Shown one piece after another: positions 48,154 through 59,601 of a stretch of DNA of 64,000 nucleotides. The notes beneath the pieces are model-generated. The model worked only from the letters and a program-made list of their open reading frames with translations. It was not told the origin of the DNA and made no database searches. Source of the DNA: Rhodamnia argentea (Eukaryota; Streptophyta; Magnoliopsida; Myrtales; Myrtaceae); contig NC_063152.1 of the NCBI RefSeq assembly GCF_020921035.1, positions 4,569,001 through 4,633,000 on the forward strand, written 5' to 3'. The translations under genes and the position numbers were made by a program. Numbering within the stretch: position 1 is the stretch's first letter; the number at the start of each line of letters is the position of its first letter.

Positions 48154-48368
48154 TCAGAGAGGAGAGAACCGAGATCCTACGGGGAAATAAGCCACCAGGA
48201 TCGGCGGAGACCCGGGCTCCTTCTTCGCGATTTCCTTCATTTCCTCTTTGCTCGAGACGTGATCTATGCCGCTTCTCAAATTGAACAGCATGTGGTCTTC
48301 TCCTTCGCAATTCACCCTCTTCGCGTCACTAGAAAGGAACCTGAGAACGAGCCAGAGAAGAGACTCAT
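48154..48368 (-). pseudogene. Small array gene, copy J, one-base frameshift
   Basis: The ATG at 48366-48368 gives MSLFSGSFSGSF. After about 17 codons the frame must shift by one base to continue as NCEGEDHMLFNLRSGIDHV and end PPILVAYFPVGSRFSPL with a stop at 48,154-48,156. The total of 215 bases is not a multiple of three. Everything after the shift is intact. TATA box at 48,473-48,480. Together with H and I it forms a second subfamily (NCEGED, ending RFSPL). Confidence 0.65.
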
Positions 48369-49049
48369 ACCAACTGCGGTGGCGGGGACGGGGAAGGTGT
48401 GTCGATTAAGTAATGGAGTGAACTTTTCAGAGCTTTTTGGTCTGATGGGGATTAGAGTCGCTTCCTTTGTCTATATATAATGTTGAAGCCGGTCCCCATT
48501 GATTGTCAAACCCTAATACAAGCAGCTTCCTCCCGAATTTCCTAGAAATTTCCAGGAGAATTAGAAATTTGGAGTAAATAAGGAACACCCATTTTAAGGA
48601 TGATGTGTTGGGATCGTGCCTTTAAGAGAGCGGATGTGATTGTTCGATGCGGCATGCCGGTTTCGTGTCAAAGTTCACATGACGACGAACATACTTATTG
48701 ACTAAGAAAGTGGTCGTGGGAAGTTCTACAGTAATCGGCGGATTTCTTTCGTTACTTGGGGATTTTCTTTCCTTTCGAAGACTTTGAATCCAATGACTAA
48801 TTTCTCTTGTAGCCTACGTTTTCTACGCGAGGCAGTTGCTGTATGTGACTCCCCATTCAATGACGTAGATAATTTCTATGTTAAAATACGTAAAAAAAAA
48901 AAAAAAAACCCCCTTCCCAAACCGTGCTTGCCTTTTATATTGCACACAGCTTTCCCTATGTATACATCCAAAACTCAGTGTCTTCCCTGGAAAGAACTCT
49001 AAGAAAAATGGACTACTCAGTCAATGAACCCTAACTTGGGTCTCGTATA

Positions 49050-49175
49050 ACAACGTGGCATGTTGTGCGATGCTGTACCGTGTGCCATGTGATGATTAAC
49101 TATGGGACAGACGTGTCGGGTAATGTTGCGCCTTGTCGTGCGGTGACGTATCTAATGTGCCGTGTATGCCCGTGC
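49050..49175. promoter_or_regulatory. ACGT-motif cluster upstream of copy J
   Basis: AACGTGGC (49,052-49,059), GACGTGTC (49,110-49,117) and GACGTA near 49,145. It matches the arrangement upstream of copy I. Confidence 0.45.
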
Positions 49176-49570
49176 TGTTGACTAATGAGCTTTACTTATT
49201 AGCTCACAATCCAAGTTTTGAAGCGACGGAGTTGTATCTTGTTATCCTACAGTAGCGTAAATCATCTCAAAGAACGCATGAGAGTGAGAATTCTAACGTT
49301 TGGAAACTAGTTGAGACTTTCAGAGCTAAAGCGGCAAAACCCTAGCCTCGGCAACCTAGTAAAAGCCTTGGTTGCTGGCGGCCAGCCTCCTCTTCTCCTC
49401 TCCCTCTCATCTCCACACAACTTCCTTCTTCTATCTCCCGAGAGGGGAGAGTTCGACCTAAATCTCTCCTTCCCTTCCCCTCTTTGTGAGCTTATTCAGT
49501 TCCCTGTTTATTTTCATGCTTTCCTCCTGTTTATGAAGCATTTTTCTCCCGATCTAGTCTAGACCCGAAA

Positions 49571-49662
49571 GTTGTTCACTTCCGTTTTAGAGAGCCTAGT
49601 AAAAGCCTCGGTTGTGTTGTTCACTTCCGTTTTAGAGAGCCTAGTAAAAGCCTCAGTTGTGA
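49571..49662. repeat. 45-bp tandem repeat, two copies
   Basis: GTTGTTCACTTCCGTTTTAG starts at 49,571 and 49,616. A third, diverged part (CCTAGTAAAAGCC) lies near 49,357. Confidence 0.8.
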
Positions 49663-51340
49663 CGCTACCATGACACGTTTCGATTGGCGGGAGTTCTACT
49701 CCAAAAGTTTCAAATGTACAAAACTTCTTCATCCAAATTTGGAATTACGCGATTTTTACGCCTTTAGAGAGCTCGTGATCGGTATACTCGCTTATGCATC
49801 TTAAGGGAATTTCTCACTCTTTGGAACTTTTGGTCATTTTATTTGTGACAGCATTTTTCTCATTCCTTTTAGGAATTCAATTTAAAAATTTTGACCTTCA
49901 ATTGCTTATTCGTTTTAATTCCAAGTTACTCGATTCTCGACCCTCGTGAATTGAGTTCTACGAAAATACCCTTAGATGGGGAAAAATCTTGAATTTGATG
50001 GAGTTACCTAGATTGGATGCTGGTGATTAGCACATGCGATATCTTATGATCCGACAATCGAATTTTGATGTCTCAAGAGTATCATCGGAAAGCTCTTAAC
50101 GTATGTTACTCAGTGGAGCTCTCGGATCGGGTTGTAGACAAAATATCCGACGTCGGATCAACCTTAGTCGAACTCGTTCACACCTTCGATGTAAGACTGC
50201 AAAATGCGATTGCGAGAGAGAGAGAAAACATGCGGGAGGGCGTCAACAATTTTTAGTGACGTTAAATCCACTTTGGTAAGTCCATGGTTGGAATTTAGAC
50301 TGTGCAACCAGACCGATTCTACTTGTAAACCGAACGGGGCTGCCTTGGAAATCGATCCGGTTCCCGATTCAAAGTGAAGAACCACCCGAGAATCCGACCG
50401 ATTGTAATGAATTTGGAACATGTTTCATAAAGCCTAAAAACTCTTTTTTTTTTTATTGACATCTTTCTCTCTATTTCTTTATTTTTTTTCCGTTTTATCC
50501 AATCTCACTCAGACACTTCACAACTCTCTCTCTCTCGATCGATCGACCGTGGCTCATCCTTGCTCGTTCAAGCCTCACAACCCTCGATCATTTGCTCTCT
50601 AGCCCTCGTTCTTCTTTTACTTTGAACCATCTTATTACGCATGGTATGTTGCTGTAAAAAACGAAACCAAATAAAGGAACAAAAAAAAAAAAAATAGGTT
50701 CCCGAGTAAACCTTGAATCGGATCACTCATGGTAGATTCCAATACAAATAAAATAGGCTTTAGGTTTCAAAAAATTGAAAACTGATTTTAATACGATAAG
50801 TTTCAAACCCACCCTGAAATCCGACCACCCTTGGTTAGAACAACTTCAGAGACAAATCACGATATTTCTTAAAAAGTACAGAGATTGTTTCGAACGAAAA
50901 AGAAAGAAAGAAAGATAAGAGGTGGATCTCGACTTTCGAATAAAAGTACAGGGTACACGGTCTGCATATTCTGTGAAGCAAGCAAGATTCGAGTGAGTCC
51001 CAGAGTAAGAGAATCAATGACAAGAACATGCAAACTGTGAATCACGCGACTCCTCAGAAGAGAGGAGAAGAATGAATCGAAACATACTTCGATTCCTGCT
51101 ACCGCTTTCCACCCAAACCAGTTCAACAAAACCTATGAAGATTGCTCTACGCGGAGACCAGCCCGGACGCGCGCGAGGACTGCAAATGCGTTCGATCCCG
51201 ATTCCCAGGAGCCGAACTCGGGAACGCGTGCGACTTGCCGTCCATGACAAACCCTGCGTTAGTCAATCAGGCTTTGACACGGACCCGTGCAAGAAAAGTT
51301 TCGAGCCATGAGTTCTCGCGCAACATCAGTGCGTCCTAAA
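49663..51340. other. Intergenic, no supported gene
   Basis: It contains a GC-richer patch at 51,130-51,310 with several overlapping short frames on both strands. None has a recognisable domain. Confidence 0.4.
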
Positions 51341-51344
51341 CTGA

Positions 51345-51865
51345 ATGCATTAATACCAATTAAGTTATAAATCCTTTTTTTTTTGTCAATTCAGTCTTAA
51401 GCCCTTTGCATTTATGCGAATTAAGGCATGAACCTTTTATTAGTGCCAATTCAATCATAAATCTTTTGTATTTATGCCAATTAAGTTAATCCAGCTAATT
51501 TTGGCCAAAATCGCTGACGTGGACGTCGATTGTCTTACATGGCACGGTTGGCACCGACTTGGACATTTTTTTCATATTATTCTAATATTTTAAATAATTT
51601 GTAAGCATTTTTTATAATTTAAAATATTAAAAAATATTAAAAAAAACATCCACGTTAGTGCCAGCCATGCCACGTTGGATAATTGACGTCTATGCCAGCG
51701 ATTTCCGACCAAATTGGCCGAATTGACTCAATTGGCATAAATACAAAAGATTTAGGACTGAATTGGTATCAATGCAAAATGTTTAGGTTTGAATTGGTAT
51801 AAAAAAAAATTAGAATTGAATTGGCACTAATACAATAGGTTTAGGACTTTTTTGACACTTTTCTC
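51345..51865. mobile_element. Inverted-repeat element, left end truncated
   Basis: It has the full right arm (ACAATAGGTTTAGGACTTTTT, ending GACACTTTTCTCA) and the matching left arm phrases. The core is GACGTGGACGTCGATTGTC against its complement, joined by an AT-rich centre near 51,600. It is a relative of 29,445-30,090. Confidence 0.65.
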
Positions 51866-52104
51866 AATTACTACATTTTCTATGCTTAGCACTAATCGAT
51901 TGGGTATTTTGGTTCACTATTTATGTTAGCAATTAAAATGCACTATCTCGAGGTAGGAAAGACTTATCCATAACTATATCACGTCAATACGACACATGAC
52001 ATTATTATTCTATATTCCCATAAGCATAGAGAAACTCCTCTTAAAGGCGGAGGTGCGCGATCGGGGAAAGCTCTGCACATACCTACGGATTTTCTTCTCG
52101 TTCT

Positions 52105-52550
52105 TTTATAGAACTTTCACACTTTTAGTTCATGTACTATCACGATCTTTCTAATCAAGTTATCCGTGCGCTTAATTTGTCAAATCAAGTTCTACTTTCT
52201 CAAATTTTTCAATCAAGTCCCTCCAACATCAAATCTTAACCAAACTCAATCGACGCGCCCGTCAGACGACACCTAAATATGTTGAATGTCAAATACATGG
52301 TTCGTCCACGTGGACATGGTTGGAAAAATATAATCAATCAAGACAACATCGGAGTTTGACATGAATGAAATTCAGCAAATGCATACATCTGAGGAAGCAC
52401 TTCATCGATGGTGCACGTCAAATGTATTTGGTATCGGGGGGGACTTGATTGGAATGTCTGTAAAAGTAGAAGGACTTGATTAGGAATTTTAAAAGTATGG
52501 GGACTCAAAATAGAATAAATGCATGAAAGTACAGGGACAAAAAGTTCAAT
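52105..52550. mobile_element. Second inverted-repeat element family
   Basis: The left arm (AGAACTTTCACACTTTTAG, with AATCAAGT repeats) is the near-complement of the right arm (CTTGATTAGG, AAAGTACAGGGACAAAAAGTTC). It is distinct in sequence from the CCTAAACC-type family. It has no coding capacity. Confidence 0.5.
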
Positions 52551-52939
52551 TTTTCCTTGGAGGCTTCGTTTTCTTGTCTTCGAAGCATACTATGTTCGCA
52601 CTATAATAACAAATTAACAACACATGCTGATGAAATGGCCTGGGATTTAAAGTCAAATTGGCATCAGATTGACACGAACAAAGACGAAGCTGGTCGCTTT
52701 CCAAGGTGGTCAAGTCGGACTTCTTCACATGTTCAGAGTACTCCAAAAGTCCAAATGGCATGGAAGACCAAGCTGTTCTTGGAGCCCACGTTCGTCTCCC
52801 TTCTCAAGAAATTCTTGCCCCCCCACCCCCACAAAAGATCAAGATCTTGTGTTGACTGCTGGCACGGTCAACGCTAGGATTCATGTCGCTTCTAAAATTG
52901 CTAGCAGATCAATTCGCAGAATCCGATCCAAAAGGTGGT

Positions 52940-53240
52940 AAGGGTGCGCAAGACGGACAGATTGAACCGGGAACCGTTTGGAATGGACCGAAATGACGAC
53001 CGGTTCGGTCTGGTTTTGGGCTCCATAAAATTAAAATTGGTGATTTTCGGTCCGGTTCCCAATTCTAAGGGAAACTGGACCGCCTGGACCGATTTTTTTA
53101 AATTAATTTTCATTTCTTAAATGTGAATCTAATAATTAACCGATTCCATTTGATTACCCCATAATTGGACTGGACCGGTCCCAAGACCACCTGGTCCGGT
53201 TCCCGATCCCAAAAACCGGGAACCGGTCCTTCCGATCCTA
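52940..53240. repeat. Decayed ACCGG-rich repeat
   Basis: Alternating GGTTCC, ACCGG and GGACCG phrases with both orientations. Similar blocks lie near 20,340-20,700, 22,740-23,140 and 60,460-60,720. Confidence 0.4.
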
Positions 53241-54133
53241 TTTTCGGTTTATGGGTGTGAGTCCTCTATTAGATTACATTACAAAGAAGTCCATTCTCGT
53301 CATGATCAGAAACCGATCACCCCTAATAGATGGCATGAATCGGGATGGATCCAAAATGGATTGAGCGCAAACCATTTTGTACGGCGAGTTCCGCGGCAAA
53401 CCCAACTCAGCGGCCGGCGCCACCCCAATATGGAAAGCTAACTTTCGAAATCATCTATTCCGGTTTTGCGTATCTAAGTAGCTAGCTGATGTTTTCGCTA
53501 AAGCTCATCCACCTCTTCATCTCAGTGACTTTTATAGGCGTTCATTCACCTCACCCCATTTGCAATCTGCTCGAACTGGACCCCAAGACGAGATCAACAC
53601 TAGAGAAGGATTGATTTTCTGGGGGGTGGATGCCCAATAAACAAGCCAAGAATCGAAGATTCAATTACTCCACCAAACAGCCCTAAGCGCATTAGTTATT
53701 CTTAGCACAATAATAAATGGTGAGCTGTCATTTTTTTTTTTCCCCTCTTTTTTGGGATAAGAGGAAGGAACTATGTTATTATATTCAACGGCAGTAAATT
53801 TAATTGAATTTAGCCACTTAAAAATTGAAACTTGAGCATACGTTCACTGCATGGATCCCACTTGTGAGAATATTTTATGTGAACGGTACGTGATTAGCTA
53901 AGATCATTATAGAAATTATTGCCAAAAGGGAAGGTGGTTCACAACTTGGAAAGGAGTGAGTAGTTGGCAAGTCCTTTTTTAAAAAAAGATGAGAAGGATC
54001 AAAGTTGGCGACAGACAGCCTACCCACATGCCTTTCTTACCATCCAAGGCTTTCCTTGCTATGTGCTCCAACCTTATACTAAGATCCCATCACCATTTTC
54101 ATCAGCAGAGCTCTCATCAGACATCTCCAGGTA

Positions 54134-54138
<5 letters not shown>

Positions 54139-54170
<32 letters not shown>
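54139..54170. repeat. CT microsatellite in 5' UTR intron
   Basis: About sixteen CT units just after a CAG|GTACTC donor site. Confidence 0.8.
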
Positions 54171-54172
<2 letters not shown>

Positions 54173-54447
54173 TTTTAATTTGTAGAAATCTTGAAATTTC
54201 AAGCATAAACGGATATAAAACACCTACAAGCCTCCAATACCCGAAAAAGGGTTCAAATTTCTGCACTGTAATGTTTCAGGGAAGTAGGCATTTTGCTGAT
54301 TGTTTATCTAGACCTAACTCTGAAGCTTAGCAGTTTTTGTTGATTCAATGGTCAAAATACCAGAGAAGGGCTGTTCTTGATTGCCGAGACGTGTTTCAGG
54401 AGGAGGGCCTTTTTTTGTGTATTCGACTCGCAGGAAGATTCGAGGAG

Positions 54448-54684
54448 ATGGCTAGCGAAGCGCCGAGCTGGGCTGATCAATGGGGAGCCGGCGGTTTTGG
54501 GGCTATGGAGGATGATGGCGCCAAGAAGGACGAAGGGAGCAATCAGAAGAAGGGGGAGTCCAAGGCCGCGTTTACCAAGGCAAAAGCAGCGGCCGCGGCC
54601 GGAGCACAGAAGATCAAGAATGGGACATCGAGTAGCATCAAATGGATCAAGAATCAGTGTCAGAAAAAAGGCTCCTCCAAATGA
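54448..54684 (+). CDS. Small conserved plant protein, SWADQWG type (78 residues)
   Basis: The ATG at 54,448-54,450 is chosen because the similarity starts there: MASEAPSWADQWGAGGFGAM, then an acidic/Lys-rich linker, an alanine-lysine stretch (TKAKAAAAAGAQKIKNG) likely to be helical, and the C-terminus IKWIKNQCQKKGSSK. I recall short uncharacterised plant proteins with the same beginning and end. There is no signal peptide or membrane segment. The open frame extends upstream to 54,337 without similarity. A 5' UTR intron is likely: donor CAG|GTACTC at about 54,131 and acceptor after TTTCAG at about 54,279 or 54,400. Function unknown. Confidence 0.75.
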   Translation: MASEAPSWADQWGAGGFGAMEDDGAKKDEGSNQKKGESKAAFTKAKAAAAAGAQKIKNGTSSSIKWIKNQCQKKGSSK

Positions 54685-54818
54685 AGAACAAGGCGGTTGT
54701 ATCCACATTAATGAAGACTGCAAAAACCATTTGTCTCTCAGTATATAGTTGCAGCATCGGCATTGTACCCTCTTTTATGCAGCATAGAAGCTTCAAATTT
54801 GTTCCATCAATGTCGCCA

Positions 54819-54821
<3 letters not shown>

Positions 54822-54860
<39 letters not shown>
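54822..54860. repeat. CT microsatellite in 3' UTR
   Basis: About nineteen CT units downstream of the small conserved gene. Confidence 0.8.
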
Positions 54861-54862
<2 letters not shown>

Positions 54863-54972
54863 AATTTCACTCTACTTGCAGCAGATCCATTGGTCATAAC
54901 ACATGGTTCCTCTCTCTCTCTTCAATTTCACTCTACTTGCACAGATCCATTGGTCATAACACATGGTTCGTC
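54861..54972. repeat. About 60-bp tandem repeat
   Basis: TTCAATTTCACTCTACTTGC to ACACATGGTTC occurs twice in a row. The second copy lacks three bases. Confidence 0.8.
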
Positions 54973-55153
54973 TTCATAGAAAACAGACCAGTCCAGTTTT
55001 CATCAGTCCAAGCAATAGTTACAGACAGATTAAGCAGACGGTATTACTATTAAGAAGAAAAGATAATATCACCTCGAACCTAATCAAACAATGAACTAAT
55101 GAATCGGCGCATCGACCAATATCTACACTTTCAGGTATCTATACTCGTCCAAG

Positions 55154-57180
55154 CTACTCTGCACGGAATCCAAAAGAATTTTCTCCGCTGTAAGTCAGGT
55201 AAAGAAAGCCATCCTCGTCCTTGAATTCCTCATATATCGCTGACATCAAGGAAGCTGAAACACAAGATCTCAGTCATAGAATCTCAACTTATTAACATAT
55301 AGCAAGGATGCATTGTGACACTACTTACCAGTAGGAGGTAGAGTGTTCTTGACAAAGATGAACAGAGCCTTCTCAGGACTAAGCTTGATTCTTTTGCGAA
55401 CAACATAAACAAGCTGCCCTGCAGTTATGTCAGCAGGGACAAGGTATCTGCAATAATCACACGAGGCATATTCTCTTATTATACACAGGATACAGAGCAT
55501 TCCATATCAATATTTATAGGTAGAACTGGCAAAGGTAAAGTTAAAAGAGAAGAAAATGACACAGTTGTCTGTTCCTTCACATGGTATGCAAATGCAAGAT
55601 GAGAAGGAACATGACAGGAGGATTTTACTAAGTAAAGAGGCAATTGGATTCAAACTTATTTAAAATAAGCGAGATGATAAGAAAATGATGGAACAATGCT
55701 TATCTTGGGTGAACCAATAATTCGTAAATGACATGAAAGTGGTCACGATATTTTATACTAAAACAGAAGAACAGCTAAATTTTTTGTTCATGCTCGCAAT
55801 ATCCACCAGGCTGGCAATGGTCAAACCAGATAAAACAGTATAAATGTACATCACTTGAATCACACAATTCAGACAAAAGCAATTGCAAAGTGATAAGAAC
55901 TGCTGGTTTTCATATATAATAGTTGTTTATCATTTTGGGTTAAAGTTAATGTTTTAAGCCCGATATGCATAACTAAAAACTGAAGATGCAATTGGGATGC
56001 AATGACACAGTTGCTACCTCTTTCTAGTCACCATTTGATAACTATAAATTCGAGAAAAACACATGGACAGAACCATAGCTAGAGTTCCAAAGTTATAAGT
56101 TTTTACAAATTCACTGTGTGAAAGAAGTGCATACCGAAAAGGATTACTCAACAGGTCAACCATAAAAATCCCAACACAAACAGAGAAAATGAGGAAGCCA
56201 TCATGTTTGTGGAAAAGAAAGCAATTGTAACACGAGCACAGGAGCAACTAACTTCCTCTTATCAATGTCAGAGATGTTGCTTCTATCAGCACGCTCCACA
56301 ATCACCTGCATGGCATATACGATTAGCACACAGTGTCAGAATGCAAAACCAATGAAAGGAGTCAATATCTAGAGGCTTGTTCAAAATATCCTCACAGGTA
56401 TTCTATCTGGATACTTCTCTCTGATCCTAGCAGCTTCTGCTCGCCTCATTTCTGATATTGGAGAAGTCAACAACTTAAAACCAGAGTGATAAACCCAAGC
56501 GAGGCATAGACTGCTATACAATCAAAACCAAGGACTCGCCAATGCATCTTGTGACCGGTCAGAAGCTTTACAAAGGTGGAATGAACAATGAAGCCAAAAA
56601 TCTATGATCAAAAGGACACACACACACACACACAAAAAAAGAGAAAAGTATCTACGGCTTTACTTCGACACATCATATAAAGAAATGGACTGCCCGCAGC
56701 AAACCTCACGTTCCTTCACTTAACTAAGAAATCTCTCCATTAAAACCATCCACGTAACCATACCCACCAATTCAAATTCATCAGAAGAAAATTATTCCAG
56801 GGAAAGAACTTCGAAATCAGTACAGTCCAAGCCTTAATTACTCCAGCTGGGAATGAAATACCAATCACATGCCAGCACGGGAAACCCCACCCGGTATAAT
56901 CTGAGCAAGTGAGGTTTCAACCTCAGCATATCCATTCTAATTGTGCTCATCTAAATTACTAACTACTGATCCCTAAAACCCACAATTCAGCGTCAGTAAG
57001 TAGCAGTAACCAGTACTTCAAGAAATCCAAAGCATTCTCAAACCTCAATTCAGCAAAAGGGAAACCAGTAGCACGTACGAAAGGAATTATGTGAAAATAA
57101 CTAAGCAGGGAGGGGGGATTTGTGGAGGGGGTCGACAACAGACCAAAGGGGCGTTGAAGTTTGAAATCGCTATTGGCCAT
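55154..57180 (-). CDS. ATG8: Autophagy ubiquitin-like protein ATG8
   Basis: ATG8 is conjugated to phosphatidylethanolamine on the autophagosome membrane and recruits cargo receptors. Predicted exons are 57144-57180, 56396-56451, 56253-56305, 55329-55447 and 55154-55254, summing to 366 bases and 121 residues. The protein starts [20 protein letters not shown], continues [20 protein letters not shown] and [20 protein letters not shown], and ends [10 protein letters not shown] followed by FRAE. The conserved glycine after SF is the ATG4 cleavage site, leaving a four-residue propeptide. This is the canonical family length. The first exon carries only 37 coding bases. The upstream region to about 57,660 is probably 5' UTR and promoter. 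Confidence 0.94.
56612..56634. repeat. CA microsatellite in ATG8 intron 1
   Basis: About ten CA units. Confidence 0.75.
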
Positions 57181-57849
57181 ATCAGCTGCTGCCCAACTGC
57201 GATCACTCCCTGAGAATTCCGAACGACAAATCATGAACGCAACCCAGAAAGCCAAAAGCTACGGATACTACAAAACAGGGCGTCTTAGATAAATTTGAAA
57301 AAACCAAGAAGAAAGAAAAAAAAAGAAAGGAACTTTACCGAAGAGGGGACAAAAGAAGGCGAGACTGGAGATGGGAATGAGGAGAGCAGAGCAGAACAAG
57401 AGATGGGTTGGACTCAAACGACTGACAGATTGGGAGGAACAAAAGGACGGGAGACGATTGCACGCGCTTATCGGCACGCAGAGGCAAAAATTATGGTTTT
57501 CTCCGGGGAACCGAAGGACAGGGTCCTGGCAATTTCTAATGGCGACAGAAATTGACCGGCGCTCGTTTCCGTTGCGAACACGTAACTCTGTATTCATATG
57601 TATGTTGATAGCGAAAGGTGTTTGTTCTTGCTCAAGCAGTCGGTGAGTGTCACGCACACTCGCTGGCTCTGGCGATGCAATCTCTAAGCCGGCTCATTTC
57701 AGAATGATGTCTTGATGATAACTTTGAATCCATTGCAACGACACCACACCAGAACACAGATTTTTCACAACACTTATCTGACGAAATAATACCATTTTCA
57801 TATTGCGCATTCCTTCTCACACTTTATATGTGGCAGTAATTTGAGAAAA

Positions 57850-58265
57850 CCGCCAAAATAGCCATTAACCTTTTAATTATGTCGATTTAGTCATAATGCT
57901 TTTCATATTTTGTCAATTGAATTTATCCGGTTAATTTTGATTGGAAATCACTTACGTGAAAGCTGGACCATCGTACGTAGCATGACCGACGCCGACGTAG
58001 ACATTTTTCAATTAATATTTTTCTAATTTTTGGTTCTTTTCTTCTTCTTTTTTAATCTCTCTTTACTTTTTCTTTTCTTTTCTTTTTTTACTGAGGTTAG
58101 CAAGGATCGCCGACCAACCCTCGCTAGCCACAAGCTAGGGTGTCGCAATATGCTAGATACGGGCGAGGGGTCGCGCGCCCTCACTTCAGCCGGCAAGGGC
58201 ATCAAGCGAGGGCCGAGACGCCCTCACCCAGCATTGGCGAGGGTCGGCCAATGATCCTTCCCGGC
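57850..58265. mobile_element. Half inverted-repeat element with GC-rich core
   Basis: The left arm (CCAAAATAGCCATTAACCTTTT, TTACGTGAAAGC core edge) is followed by a GC-rich block (58,100-58,265) of GCGAGGG and CCCTCGC motifs. The right arm is missing or very decayed. Confidence 0.5.
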
Positions 58266-59601
58266 CTAGAAGCTATTTTTTGTGGCTAGTTTATTTTTTG
58301 TAAATCAAATACCGAAAAATCTGAAAAAAAATATTTTCCTAGAAGCTATTTTTCGTGAAATAAATGAATCCTGGTTATATTTCCGACCACCTTGGGGAGA
58401 TGCGAGATGGGACCTGCCACTGCCTCACTACCTAATGAAACAAATCACCAGTTGACTTGTGTGGACACATCAAAACAAATCAATGAATGTTGCGAAGAAC
58501 AAGCCATCAAACAAAATAATAAACAATTAAGTGAATTAATTGGACACCGAATTTATGTGGCTTGATTGATGAGACCTACTCTATAAGGAGAGCAATGTAC
58601 GAGCAATGCGATAGAGATTGAAACCATATTCCAGGCGTTCAAACAATCTCGGTAGTTCACAATCTCTACCGACACCCAATAGTATTTAGCTATTGCAAAT
58701 TTCTCACGAAACAATCTTCAATCTCGCAATAAAATTCACAAATATTATCACAAGATTTACAGGCTTCGAAAACAATCTGCAATCTCGCAATGAAATCCAT
58801 AAATGTTATCACAAGATTTACAGGCTTCCAAAACAATCTTCAATCTCAAAACACTTGCAAGTTCTTCGGGATGTAATTCACGAGCACGCAGTACAATTCA
58901 TTATTACAGCCAAATGCTTCTCTGCTCACCGAGAGCCAAAACCAACGCCCACATTTTTATATGGATCCAAAGTAGGAAGCCCTTTTCATGAAACTTACTC
59001 GAACCGACAAAATCCACTTGAATCGGGCTTCCTTTACGAACTCAAACTCGGATCCTTGAGCTCAAGCATCCCGAGTAACGAATTTACGGACCATGGCACG
59101 ACGAAAACTTGTTCCTCGTAAAACTAATATAAAGTTTGACATTATGAGGTTTTGTGGGATTACAGTCAACCGTTTTAAAAGTTTAAACGGTTGGATAAAA
59201 GAGTGATTTTATTATTATTTTAATATTTTATTAGACATAGTGTTAGGGAAAAACTAAAAGCCAATTACAACTTGTTAAGACAGTGCATTAGCGAATGGAT
59301 ATTAACAAGTACCCCTAAACATATCTTGTTACGAAACAAAATAAATATGGACCACACATCAGTGAGTTAAAATAGGACCAATTACTCACTTAGGTTACGT
59401 TTCTTGCAAAGTTCATACGGAGTTTAACTATATGTTACGAAAAAGTAAACGCCGTCACGACTGTTATCGACACAAACCGTAAATGAATATATGACAATCG
59501 GAAATTGGTCGTCCAGGAAAAACTTAGATCGTGTTTATTTCGAGAAAAATTAATTTCATGATAAATTGAAATGTTTCAAATATGTAAATGACACACCGGC
59601 T
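58266..59601. other. Intergenic, no supported gene
   Basis: A 142-codon plus-strand frame at 58,693-59,121 lies partly on the 61-bp tandem repeat and resembles nothing I know. It is not annotated as a gene. The part next to 59,602 should be galactosyltransferase 3' UTR. Confidence 0.4.
58711..58850. repeat. 61-bp tandem repeat, about 2.3 copies
   Basis: ACAATCTTCAATCTCGCAA or a close form starts at 58,711, 58,772 and 58,833, each followed by AAGATTTACAGGCTTC in the full copies. Confidence 0.8.

Noticed and set aside
21843..48368. CRISPR-like or bacterial operon reading of the array
   Set aside because: The repeats are eukaryotic gene duplications with TATA boxes and transposons. There are no short regular direct repeats with unique spacers.
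51014..51311. Several overlapping frames in a GC-richer patch, including one starting MDGKSHAFPS
   Set aside because: They could be a first exon of an unknown gene, but no continuing exon or domain could be found.
58693..59121. 142-codon plus-strand frame
   Set aside because: Its first third is made of the 61-bp tandem repeat (61 is not a multiple of three, so the repeats are read in different frames). No similarity recognised.
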